Shown here in pieces: positions 20,775 through 29,230 of a stretch of DNA of 40,390 bases. Numbering within the stretch: position 1 is the stretch's first letter; every line of letters starts with the position of its first letter. This DNA is from a virus. The notes under the pieces are model-generated. The model did not search any database. It was not told the origin of the DNA and was given only the letters and a program-made list of their open reading frames with translations. The DNA lies in the IMG/VR virus record IMGVR_UViG_3300045240_000185, positions 1 to 40,390 of that record. The stretch is one strand, 5' to 3'. Both the position numbers and the translations under genes were made by a program.

Positions 20775-23700
20775 CTACGCTGCCGATGACTGCTTCAGGT
20801 AACGCTGCGCCAGATTAGAACCGCTCTCTCGAATCTGGCGCATGACGTGGGCAGCCGCCAGTTCGCGCGCGTCGGTCATCGCCTGCTGCCGCAGCGAGTC
20901 GCGCACGGCTGGATTACTGAACGCGTGCAGGTCCATGTAGCGTCGTATCTGCTGATCGAAGTACTGGTTGGTCAGTCGCTGGTACTCGGCCTGCTCCTCC
21001 TGGCGCAGCGGAATCTTCTGGATGTCGGACGGGACCGAGCTCGGCTCGTACGTATCGCCGAGGGCGCGCATCTGGCGGCGAACATCGGGTGCCATCATGG
21101 CATCGGGCGTGGTCAGGTCCTGCCATTGCTGCCCCCCGGTGCCGCGCACGAAACGGCTGGCCAGACTCCCCACCACGGGGAGTTCCGACGCGGTGCCGGG
21201 TACCCGCGGCGCACGTTGCGCGAGGTAGTCCGACAGATTCAGCCCCTGCTGGCCGAGCCCGTTCAAGAGGTCTTTGATCGCGAAGTCGACCTGTGACGGA
21301 CGCACGCGCGCCGACGACATGCCCGGCAGTTGAGTGACGGCATCCTCGAGCGCGGGCGCCACCGCTTTGCTCAGGCTCGACGCGTTCTCGTCCGAGAACT
21401 TGTTGGCGATCGTGCTGTCGCGATACCAGTCCTTGTTCGCCGACAACTCGGCCAGGGTGCCCGGTCCTGGCGGGACGAAGCCGTAGACCGAGCTCGCCAC
21501 GCTGTTGCGGCTGCCCGCGTTGATCGGACTGAGCTCCTGCGTCAGCGTCGAGGCCAGTTCGCCTACATCCCGCGGCTTACCCTGGTCGGGCACGCCGCGC
21601 ACGTCCTGGATGTGGTGGAACGCTTCGCGGCCCGCTTCGACGAACGGCATGAACTCGTTCGGGATGGGGATCAGAATCTTCTGCGGGTTGCGGTTGCCGT
21701 TGGCGTCACGCGGCGCCTCGCCCGGCACCATGAGGACGATGCCCTGCTTCTTCAGATAGTCGGGCACGTCCTCGTAGTCTTTGGCGCGCTGCGGGTCAGA
21801 GTAGTTGTACGCCTCGGTCGCGGACGCGGGCGCGCCGAGCAACGTCAATCCGGCGAAGGCCGCGCCGGCGGGATGCTCTTTGAGCAGACGCCCCAGTTGC
21901 GCGGGCGCCTGCGTGCCTACATTAAAGAAGGGCACATAGCGGTTGATCTCCTTGCTGAGACGGCCACCGCGACTGAAGTCGGTCGTGCCCTCGCGTGCCT
22001 GGCGCATGGCTTCGAGCGGACTGCTGCCACGCGCCAGCTCCATCTCGCGCGCGGCGACGCGCGGCACCTGCTCGAAGCGATTGCCGAGCGCCTTGACCCA
22101 GCCGAAGGCGGCCACGTCATTCAGCAATTGCTTCAGGTCGCCTCGGCCATTGACGGTCAGGACGTTCCGTACGCTGACCGCGTTCTGGCGCGTCAGTTTG
22201 CGGAGCTGCTCCTGAGCCTGGGACTGGGTCATCCTGGCGCCGGCGCCGCCACTGCCCATGCCTCCGCCGGCGGCCTCGAGCGCGCGCACGCCTTCGCCGG
22301 TCATCCGCCCGCTGCCGGTGCCGCGCATCGCATCGGCGAACGCGAGCAGATACGCCCGTGCCGCGCTCGGCCCCAGGCCCAGGTTCTTGCCGATGCCGAT
22401 CCGCGTGCCCATGCCGAGCGCCAGCGCGGCGGCGATCTTCTGGTTGCGGTTCGGATCGTCGTCCGGGGTCATCGCCGCGGTGACCGCCGCCGGCCCCAGG
22501 TGGAGACCGGTGCTCACCAGATTGCCGGGGATGCCGCGAGCGCCACCCGCGGCCGTCTGCCGCGCCGCATAGGTGTACGCGTCACGCACGAGGTTGACCC
22601 CCTGGAACGCGGGGTTGCGCTCGGTGGCCGTGGCCCTGACGATCTTCGCGGGCGCCTGCAGGATCTTCTGCATCACGCTCGGGTCGCCAGTCTGGGCCAT
22701 CTGGTCGAGCGCGGTCTTCAGCAGTGTGTTGCTGGTGACGTAGTCCTTGCGGTCACCGTTGATGATGCCCGTGACCTTCTGCTCGTCGCCCCTGAGCGGG
22801 TAGTCGGGGTGCAGCAGCGGGCCGTTCTTGCCGCCGGAGTCGACGTACTCCCTGACGTTGTCGGCGACCCTGCGCATGACGGTGCTGTCGTTGCCGAAGC
22901 CCTTGACCAGCGCGGAGGTGACGTCGTTCTTGGCGATGCCCGACTTGTGCGCGTAAGCCTCGCGGATCATCGCGGCGACGTGGTTCTCGTGCTGCAACGA
23001 CGAGCCCTCTGGCGTGTAGGTGTGCAGCCCGGGGTCAGCGACGTTGAACGAGCTGCCGCGCTGCAGTCCCATGCCCGGACGTTCGTCCGACATGAAGTCA
23101 GTCATGTGGGTGGGGGTCCAGAAGTCGTAGGTCTTGAGCAAGCCGTCCATCTTGGCCTGCGGCAGCAGTCCGTGGTCGACCTTTTCCTGCAGCATCTGCT
23201 TGCGGAAGTCCTGCAGCGCGGTCAGCCCGTCCTGCATCTGCTGCCACTTTTCGGGCTGGTTGCGGTACTTGTCCTGGAGATCGGCGAGGTGCTGCATGAT
23301 GTCGTCGTAGTGCCAGGTCTCGCCATTGGGGCCGGCGAACTCGCGACCGTGGAGCTGGGCCAATCCCTGCGCTCGAGCCGCGGCGGGTACGTCCGCGTGT
23401 GCCTGCTGCACGTCGGCGAAAGCTTTCCTGACGCGGTTCTCGGCAACCGCCACGTCATTCGCCAGGCCCCGCTGACCGCGGGCCTGGGCTGCCTGGAGCC
23501 GCTCGAGGTTCTGCTGCTCGTAGCGGAGTTTGACGCTGGCGCCCGCGTACTCGGGAGTGGGGTTGTAGCGCGGCTGTTGCGCGGCGGCCCGGTCGGCAGC
23601 AGTCTGGGCGCGGCCTTCGATCACGGCGCCGCGCCTGGCCGAGGATTCACCCATCTGTGAACGCAACTGGCTCGCCCGGTCCTCGGCGCGCCCCACCTGC

Positions 23701-26700
23701 CTGGCCAGCGTCTCGAGGTACGGGCTGTCGGGATTGCGGGCGTAGAGTCGGTCGTACTGCTGGTTCAGGCGTCTGGCGTTGTCCTCAGCAATGCTCAGGT
23801 CGCGGTACTCGGGCAGGGTGGTGACCTTCGAGCCCGGAGCGGTCATGACCTGTTCACGCGCGGCGTCCGCGTTCGCCTGGCGCGCCACTTCGGCCGCGGC
23901 CTCGAGCTGCGTCCGCGCCTCGTCGACGCGGGCCTGTGCCGTGTTCAGGTTGATCTGTCCGCGCGTACGGGGATTGGCGGCCTGGGCCTGGGCCTCGTCG
24001 AGGACGTTCTGTGCCACGTTCCAGTTCTTCATCGCGGTGGTAAGCCGTTGCTCGGTACTCGGGGCAATGCCCGCCTCGAGCGCCTGCTGCTCGACCTGTT
24101 TGGCCAGGCCTTCGGCGACGGACTGGTTGGTGCGATGCTCGACGAGGTTGTAGAAATCCGGTAACGCCTGGTCGCCGATGGCCCGCAACTGCGGGCCGAT
24201 AGCGTGCTCCACCATGTTCTCAGCCTGGTGGGTGGGGTCCACGCGCGCGAGCAAGCCGACGCGCTCCGTGTCCGTGAGCGGGCGACCCAGTTTCTGGGCC
24301 AGGGCTTTTTCGATGTTGTTCAGGTCGGTGCCGCTATCGGTCAGGTTGCGCACCGACGTGTCCCAGGCTTGCTGGGCACGGGTGCGACTGAGCCCGCTGG
24401 CCACGCTCTGCTGCCCCTGGGTGGTGAGTTGCTGGATCGGGCTATTGCCGCCGCTGAACACGTTCGACGGCAGCGTCTCGCGCGTGGTCACCGTCGCGTT
24501 GGGAGTCGTTGCCGTGACCGATTCGCCCGGAGCAGCGCGAGCGCCACTGAACGCGGTCTCGGCGGCGGAGGGTTGTCCCGCCGACCGCAGCGCGTCGATT
24601 ACGTCGTTGGGCGTCATGTCCGGGGTGATCCGCACGCCATTCTCCTCGGCGATGCGGCGGACGTTGTTGCTGATAAAGCCCGGCACGCCTCCGCGATCCG
24701 CGGCGTCGATCAGTTGCTGGGCTTCGGTGGTGAGTCGGGACGGGGCAGCGGTTCTCGCGCCAGCGTCGCCGACGGCTCGGGCAACGCCACCCCCCAGGTC
24801 GTCGAGTGCCGAGCGAGTGATGCCACCGGTCAGCCCGCGGGCCTGGGCTCCCGCTTCGCGCTCGAATACCTGGTCGAGCGAGCTCGCGGCCCGTTCGGGT
24901 GCGCCGCGCTCGAGCAGGCGGCTGAGTCCTGTCACGTCACCGAGACCGTGGAGAGCCTGACCGATCGGCTCGAGCATGTCCGGGATGTCCATGCGCGGGT
25001 CGTTGCCGAGACGGGGGTCGAAAATGCCGAGACCGCCCGGCCCCATGCTCGGCCGCGGCAGGTTCATGGCCGTCGCGCCGGCGCGGTCGACGGCTTCCTT
25101 GAGCGCGTCGGCGATCGACATGTTCTTCAGGTCCGGCGGCAGCAGGTCCGGCACCCCGGTGAAGTCGCTGACTTTCCGTCCACCGGGCAGCGTCTGGATC
25201 TGCTCGATCATTTGCCGCGCGCGGGACCCCACGTCTGTTGGAGCGGGCTCGGCGGGTTGCTGCTGGTCCTGCTGGTTGCCCGAGCCTTTCGGACCAAAGC
25301 CGCCGGGGCCGCCGAGCGCGCTCTGCAGCGCGCTCTGGATGGCGTTGCCGATCATGCTGCCCAGGTTGTCGAGCGGGTTGCCGCTCGAGGCTACCGTCGA
25401 CGGCGCCTGGTCGAAGACCGACAGGTAGCCGGGGCGCTGTTGCGGTGATGGGCGGTTCGCCGTCTGCACGGCCTGGTCGAGCTGCTGGAGCGCGGGATCC
25501 GGGCTGCGCCCGAAGTCGGTCATTGCCTGTTTCGGGATAGGCGTGCCGGTCAGATCGGCACTGAGTGCCTGGCGCGTCTGATCGAGGTGGTCGGCTGGCG
25601 GCGCGCTGCTGGAGGTGGCCGGCACGCTCGGGTTATTGGCGAACAGGGCGCCCTGCACCGGACCCATCAGGCTCTGCATCTGCGACAGCGTCATCCACTC
25701 GCTGCCGTTCTTCAGGTCGAGGCCGCTCCGTCCGACGTGGAACTGCTGGGTCTGCGGGTTGTAGCCGTCGGCATAGAAGTAGTGGCCGCTGGTGCTGATG
25801 GTCACCGGGTTCCCGGTCTGGGCTTCGCGCGCGATCGCGTCCGAGTTCGCCCCCACCAGTCGGGTGGGCACGCCCATCTTCTCGAGCAACTGCTGCTCCG
25901 AGGCGATGCCGGCCATGCCCTGGCCAGGGGTCCAGCCCACGGTTTTCGCCAGGTCGGTCGCCTCTCTTAAGGTGGGGTTGCGGCCGTACGCCTGGGCAAA
26001 GCGCACGGCGGCAGCCGGGCCGCACGCCGCGTAGGCCTCATCGCTGGTGAGTTGCGGGTCGCCGAACTGGCTCTGCGCCATGGCCGTCGGCTGCGGTCCC
26101 GCCGTCGTTTGTGATGGCGGTGTGACGGATGACGGAGTGGGTGCCGGCCCGGTCTGGTTGGGGCGGCTCGAGCCGAGGATGCGGGCGACGTAGGTTTGCG
26201 ACTCCTGGTAGGGCTGGCCCGCGTCCCAGGCCGAGACCGCTCCCCCGCCGCCGTTATAGGCGATGAGCGCTTTCGACCAGTCGCCGCCGTACTGCTTGAG
26301 CAAACTGGCCATCAGGTTGGCCGCGTAGTCGAGACTGGCTTTCGGGTCCCACGTGTTCACGCCCGGGTGGTACTGGGGCACGATCTGGGCGATGCCCTGG
26401 GCGCCCGCCTGCGAGCCGGCGTTGGGGTTGTAGCCCGACTCCTGCTGAATCTGGGCGGCGAAGATCTCGGGATTGATACCCGCTTTCTGCGCCGCCTGGC
26501 GCGCGTAGTTCTGCAGGTCGCCCTGGGGCGCGGCATTCAGCGCCTGCATGGCAGGCGAGGTGGGGTCATAGCCGACGTTCTGGCTGCCACCACCCCCACC
26601 GAGCGTGGGCGGGACGTATTTCTCGGGCGTGCCGGGGGCGAACGGCCCGGTGGCCTCGCCGCCGAACGGGCTCTGTGTGGGCGGCTGAACCGTCGGCGGC

Positions 26701-27188
26701 GCCATGACGGGTGGGGTGGGTAGGGACGGCTGCGCCGGACCGGGCGTGACCGGCGTCTGCGGCGTGACCGGGGTCGGCAAGCCCTGCGGCGGTCCCTGAT
26801 CCGGTGGCGGCCCCTGCTGCGGGAAGGGTGTCGACGACGGAGGCAGGCCGATCGGCCCCGAGGGAGCCGATGGCAGGCTCGGCGCGGGTGCCGGCAGCGG
26901 CGACGGCAGGGGAGCCGGCTCCGGCGCCGGGACTGGAGCCGGTGTCGGAGCCGGTGTCGGTAACGGGGGGAGCGTCGGCTGCGGGGTCTGGATCGGCGGG
27001 ATCTGGATCTGGGGTCCCGTGATCTGCGGCAGGGTGTTGATGCGATTGGACGACGACGTCAGAAAACCCAGGCCCGGCGCGGCCGGCATCGCGCTGATGC
27101 TGTTGATGCGGTCGGTGGATTGTTTGAACCAGCGGTCGGCCGAAAAGCTCTGCCAGTCCTGCTGCGGGACGTCCGGTAATCCAGGCAT
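20775..27188 (-). CDS. Giant polyvalent ejection protein: lytic transglycosylase plus C39-like peptidase (2137 aa)
   Basis: In order: a Pro-rich region (about 60-165), an SLT transglycosylase domain (about 225-340) with QIQQESGYNP and catalytic Glu250, then a C39-like peptidase domain (about 380-530) with EAYAACGPAAAV (Cys389) and TSGHYFYADGY (His469). Long Gln/Ala/Arg-rich helices follow (about 900-1350). A C-terminal region (about 1515-1930; ERNPAFQGVNLVRDAYTYAA, INRYVPFFNVGTQ) matches large polyvalent proteins of the LPD38 type. Such proteins are injected with phage DNA and open the peptidoglycan, as T7 gp16 does. It is by far the largest gene, between two smaller ejection-type proteins. 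There is no tape-measure-like membrane pattern. Confidence 0.85.
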   Translation of the reverse strand: MPGLPDVPQQDWQSFSADRWFKQSTDRINSISAMPAAPGLGFLTSSSNRINTLPQITGPQIQIPPIQTPQPTLPPLPTPAPTPAPVPAPEPAPLPSPLPAPAPSLPSAPSGPIGLPPSSTPFPQQGPPPDQGPPQGLPTPVTPQTPVTPGPAQPSLPTPPVMAPPTVQPPTQSPFGGEATGPFAPGTPEKYVPPTLGGGGGSQNVGYDPTSPAMQALNAAPQGDLQNYARQAAQKAGINPEIFAAQIQQESGYNPNAGSQAGAQGIAQIVPQYHPGVNTWDPKASLDYAANLMASLLKQYGGDWSKALIAYNGGGGAVSAWDAGQPYQESQTYVARILGSSRPNQTGPAPTPSSVTPPSQTTAGPQPTAMAQSQFGDPQLTSDEAYAACGPAAAVRFAQAYGRNPTLREATDLAKTVGWTPGQGMAGIASEQQLLEKMGVPTRLVGANSDAIAREAQTGNPVTISTSGHYFYADGYNPQTQQFHVGRSGLDLKNGSEWMTLSQMQSLMGPVQGALFANNPSVPATSSSAPPADHLDQTRQALSADLTGTPIPKQAMTDFGRSPDPALQQLDQAVQTANRPSPQQRPGYLSVFDQAPSTVASSGNPLDNLGSMIGNAIQSALQSALGGPGGFGPKGSGNQQDQQQPAEPAPTDVGSRARQMIEQIQTLPGGRKVSDFTGVPDLLPPDLKNMSIADALKEAVDRAGATAMNLPRPSMGPGGLGIFDPRLGNDPRMDIPDMLEPIGQALHGLGDVTGLSRLLERGAPERAASSLDQVFEREAGAQARGLTGGITRSALDDLGGGVARAVGDAGARTAAPSRLTTEAQQLIDAADRGGVPGFISNNVRRIAEENGVRITPDMTPNDVIDALRSAGQPSAAETAFSGARAAPGESVTATTPNATVTTRETLPSNVFSGGNSPIQQLTTQGQQSVASGLSRTRAQQAWDTSVRNLTDSGTDLNNIEKALAQKLGRPLTDTERVGLLARVDPTHQAENMVEHAIGPQLRAIGDQALPDFYNLVEHRTNQSVAEGLAKQVEQQALEAGIAPSTEQRLTTAMKNWNVAQNVLDEAQAQAANPRTRGQINLNTAQARVDEARTQLEAAAEVARQANADAAREQVMTAPGSKVTTLPEYRDLSIAEDNARRLNQQYDRLYARNPDSPYLETLARQVGRAEDRASQLRSQMGESSARRGAVIEGRAQTAADRAAAQQPRYNPTPEYAGASVKLRYEQQNLERLQAAQARGQRGLANDVAVAENRVRKAFADVQQAHADVPAAARAQGLAQLHGREFAGPNGETWHYDDIMQHLADLQDKYRNQPEKWQQMQDGLTALQDFRKQMLQEKVDHGLLPQAKMDGLLKTYDFWTPTHMTDFMSDERPGMGLQRGSSFNVADPGLHTYTPEGSSLQHENHVAAMIREAYAHKSGIAKNDVTSALVKGFGNDSTVMRRVADNVREYVDSGGKNGPLLHPDYPLRGDEQKVTGIINGDRKDYVTSNTLLKTALDQMAQTGDPSVMQKILQAPAKIVRATATERNPAFQGVNLVRDAYTYAARQTAAGGARGIPGNLVSTGLHLGPAAVTAAMTPDDDPNRNQKIAAALALGMGTRIGIGKNLGLGPSAARAYLLAFADAMRGTGSGRMTGEGVRALEAAGGGMGSGGAGARMTQSQAQEQLRKLTRQNAVSVRNVLTVNGRGDLKQLLNDVAAFGWVKALGNRFEQVPRVAAREMELARGSSPLEAMRQAREGTTDFSRGGRLSKEINRYVPFFNVGTQAPAQLGRLLKEHPAGAAFAGLTLLGAPASATEAYNYSDPQRAKDYEDVPDYLKKQGIVLMVPGEAPRDANGNRNPQKILIPIPNEFMPFVEAGREAFHHIQDVRGVPDQGKPRDVGELASTLTQELSPINAGSRNSVASSVYGFVPPGPGTLAELSANKDWYRDSTIANKFSDENASSLSKAVAPALEDAVTQLPGMSSARVRPSQVDFAIKDLLNGLGQQGLNLSDYLAQRAPRVPGTASELPVVGSLASRFVRGTGGQQWQDLTTPDAMMAPDVRRQMRALGDTYEPSSVPSDIQKIPLRQEEQAEYQRLTNQYFDQQIRRYMDLHAFSNPAVRDSLRQQAMTDARELAAAHVMRQIRESGSNLAQRYLKQSSAA

Positions 27189-27194
27189 GACGGC

Positions 27195-28790
27195 CTACTG
27201 GAGCTTGAAGGTTCCCGCGCCGATGCCCGTCTGCGGGGCGTATTTGGGCAAACTCTGGTTGAACAGCGCCTGGGCGTCGTCTTTGGTGTAGCCCTGGGAT
27301 TCCCACTGGCCGAGCAGGAGCTGCTGCTGGCTCGGGGTGAGCGCATTCCACGTCTGCGGCGCCATCTGATTGGGCGCCACCAGCGTGTTCAGGGCGGCCT
27401 GGCCGGAGGGATCGGTGGGCTGGCCGCCGGTGGCGCTGCCGAGGAAGTTGCTCATGTTGACCGCGGTGGGCTGCACTCCCGTGGTGGCCCCGCCACCGGG
27501 GATGTACTGGCCGGCGGCAGCGGCGACGAGATCCTTCATGCCGCCGGGCGTGGCTCCAAGCACCTTCTGGTACTGCGCGTAATCGGCCGGGCCGCGCAGG
27601 TTGCTCATCATGGTCAGGTAGTTCTGGGCGGCGGTTTGCTGCGCCTGCCACGCGGCGAGGGTCTGCACCGGCTGCCCACCGGGCTGGCCCGTGGCCGAGA
27701 CCGGCGGGGTAGTGCCGGGCGTCGTCGTTGCGGGAGCCGTCGCCGCGGGTGCGGTCGCTTGCGCCGGCGGAGCCGTAAAACTGATGCCGCTCGGCATCCC
27801 GTACGCCACGTTGCCGCTCTGAGCAAAACCCTGCGCCCATTCTGCTTGCGCGGTCTGGGTGGCTTGCTGGGCGCTCTGGCCGTTCTGCTGCAGTTGCGCC
27901 ACGCGCGCAGTCATCCACTGGTCGGAGGTGGGAGCCTGCCATGCTGCGCCGGTCGCTGCGGCTGCCGACGGAGTAGAGGTCAGGCCGGACGGCATCCCGT
28001 AGGCCACGTTGCCGGACTGGGCGAACCCCTGAGCCCACTCGGCCTGAGCCGTTTGCTGAGCCTGCTGCGCGCTCTGGCCGATCTGTTGCAACTGGGCCGT
28101 GCGCGCGGCGAGGTATGACGCCTGTGTCAGCGCTGCTGGCGCGGCTCCTCCTCCTGCCGCCGCTGTCGCTCCGCCCACGGTGGCCGGCTGGGTGATGGGC
28201 GGCACCGGTGAGTACGTCGGCGGGGTGTACCAGCCGGTGAGCTCGGCGGCTTTAGAAGCCTGGTCGAACGCTTGCTGCTGGGCGGCGAGGGTCTGCTGTC
28301 CCTGTTGCGGGGCGCCCCACGTACCGAAAGCCTGAGCCTGGGCCAGCATGGTGCCGGCCTGCTGCTGGGCGATGTCGGCGAGCTGCTTGATGGCCGCCTG
28401 CGTCGGCATGCCGTTGTAGGTGCCGGTGGCGCCGGCGACCGACAGGTCGTTGGCGATCGACTGGGCGGCTTTCTGGTACGCCTCCTGGTCGGTGTCGAGC
28501 GCCAGTTTGGCGTTCAGGTATTCCTGCTGCGCCTTCTGCTGCAGGTTGTTGAGGATGGCCTGGTCGACCGCGGGATTGGTGCCGACCGGGCCGTTCGGGT
28601 TCGAGGGCGTGCTCGGATTCGAGGGAGAACTGGGAGCGCTGGGGGTGCCGCCGACGAGGGTGGCGCTGCCGGTGGGGGTGTTCTTGCCCTGCTTGGCGTT
28701 GTCGACGGCGGCGGCCGCGTCGGACGCGTTAACGGTGATCGTGCCGGGGGTGCCGTCCGGACCAGTGATAGGAACGGTGTACTGGGCCAT
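27195..28790 (-). CDS. Ala/Gln-rich ejection-type protein with internal repeat (531 aa)
   Basis: The N-terminus is strand-like (QYTVPITGPDGTPGTITVNA), then Ser/Pro/Asn-rich, then Ala/Gln-rich helices. Residues near 225-335 contain two almost identical units of about 43 residues (QSAQQAQQTAQAEWAQGFAQ continuing SGNVAYGMPSG). It lies between a small gene and the giant ejection protein. Composition fits an internal virion protein that must unfold for ejection. No enzymatic motif. Confidence 0.6.
   Translation of the reverse strand: MAQYTVPITGPDGTPGTITVNASDAAAAVDNAKQGKNTPTGSATLVGGTPSAPSSPSNPSTPSNPNGPVGTNPAVDQAILNNLQQKAQQEYLNAKLALDTDQEAYQKAAQSIANDLSVAGATGTYNGMPTQAAIKQLADIAQQQAGTMLAQAQAFGTWGAPQQGQQTLAAQQQAFDQASKAAELTGWYTPPTYSPVPPITQPATVGGATAAAGGGAAPAALTQASYLAARTAQLQQIGQSAQQAQQTAQAEWAQGFAQSGNVAYGMPSGLTSTPSAAAATGAAWQAPTSDQWMTARVAQLQQNGQSAQQATQTAQAEWAQGFAQSGNVAYGMPSGISFTAPPAQATAPAATAPATTTPGTTPPVSATGQPGGQPVQTLAAWQAQQTAAQNYLTMMSNLRGPADYAQYQKVLGATPGGMKDLVAAAAGQYIPGGGATTGVQPTAVNMSNFLGSATGGQPTDPSGQAALNTLVAPNQMAPQTWNALTPSQQQLLLGQWESQGYTKDDAQALFNQSLPKYAPQTGIGAGTFKLQ
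27787..27915. repeat. Internal gene repeat, copy 1 (second copy 27985-28113)
   Basis: About 129 bases here recur 198 bases further on with many silent differences. The encoded unit ends in SGNVAYGMPSG in both copies, so protein sequence has been kept while DNA has diverged. It is an old duplication within the ejection-type gene. Confidence 0.85.
27985..28113. repeat. Internal gene repeat, copy 2
   Basis: Second copy of the unit at 27787-27915, offset by 198 bases. It encodes QSAQQAQQTAQAEWAQGFAQ where the first copy encodes the same with one change (QQATQTAQ). Confidence 0.85.
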
Positions 28791-28793
28791 GGC

Positions 28794-29225
28794 TTAGCCT
28801 CCGAACGGGACCACCGGGGTGATGTTGGGATTCGGCGCGGTCAGCATGCCGCGCGGCACGGCCGGCACCGGCACGCCACTGGGCGCCTGGGGCGGGGTCA
28901 TCTCGGTGACCGGCCCGCTCGGCATACCGGGCGGGGTAGGCAGCCTGAGCTGCGGGTACGCCTTGAGCACGGTCTTGTAGACCTGGGTGAAACCCTGCGG
29001 CCCGAGGCGCTGCATCTCCTGCTGGCGGCCCTGCAGATTCGGAGTCCCGTCAGGATTAAAGAGCTGTGCCCGGTAATACTCGAGCTTGTCCGTCTCGGAG
29101 ATCTGGGCCGCGAACGGGGCGTTGCCCTGCGGCGCCATGGCCGCGGCGATGCGCGTCGACTCCTGGTCCAGCCACAGGGCGAGGTCGGTGGAGACGCTGT
29201 CGAGGAGAGTCGGCTCGCCCGGCAT
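28794..29225 (-). CDS. Hypothetical late protein (143 aa)
   Basis: ATG 29225 lies five bases after the portal stop. A helical first half (DLALWLDQESTRIAAAMAPQ, DKLEYYRAQLFNPDG) is followed by a Pro/Val-rich tail. Small proteins of this type after the portal are often head-assembly or ejection accessories. No family is recognised. Confidence 0.65.
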   Translation of the reverse strand: MPGEPTLLDSVSTDLALWLDQESTRIAAAMAPQGNAPFAAQISETDKLEYYRAQLFNPDGTPNLQGRQQEMQRLGPQGFTQVYKTVLKAYPQLRLPTPPGMPSGPVTEMTPPQAPSGVPVPAVPRGMLTAPNPNITPVVPFGG

Positions 29226-29230
29226 AGCTC

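Noticed and set aside
21330-23660. Long plus-strand frame opposite the giant ejection gene
   Set aside because: Arg/Leu/Val-rich antisense shadow; the minus-strand frame has clear domains.
20775-27188. Tape-measure protein call for the giant gene
   Set aside because: It carries wall-cutting domains and LPD38-type sequence, there are no tail-tube or assembly-chaperone genes, and the gene stands before the scaffold, so an ejection protein fits better.
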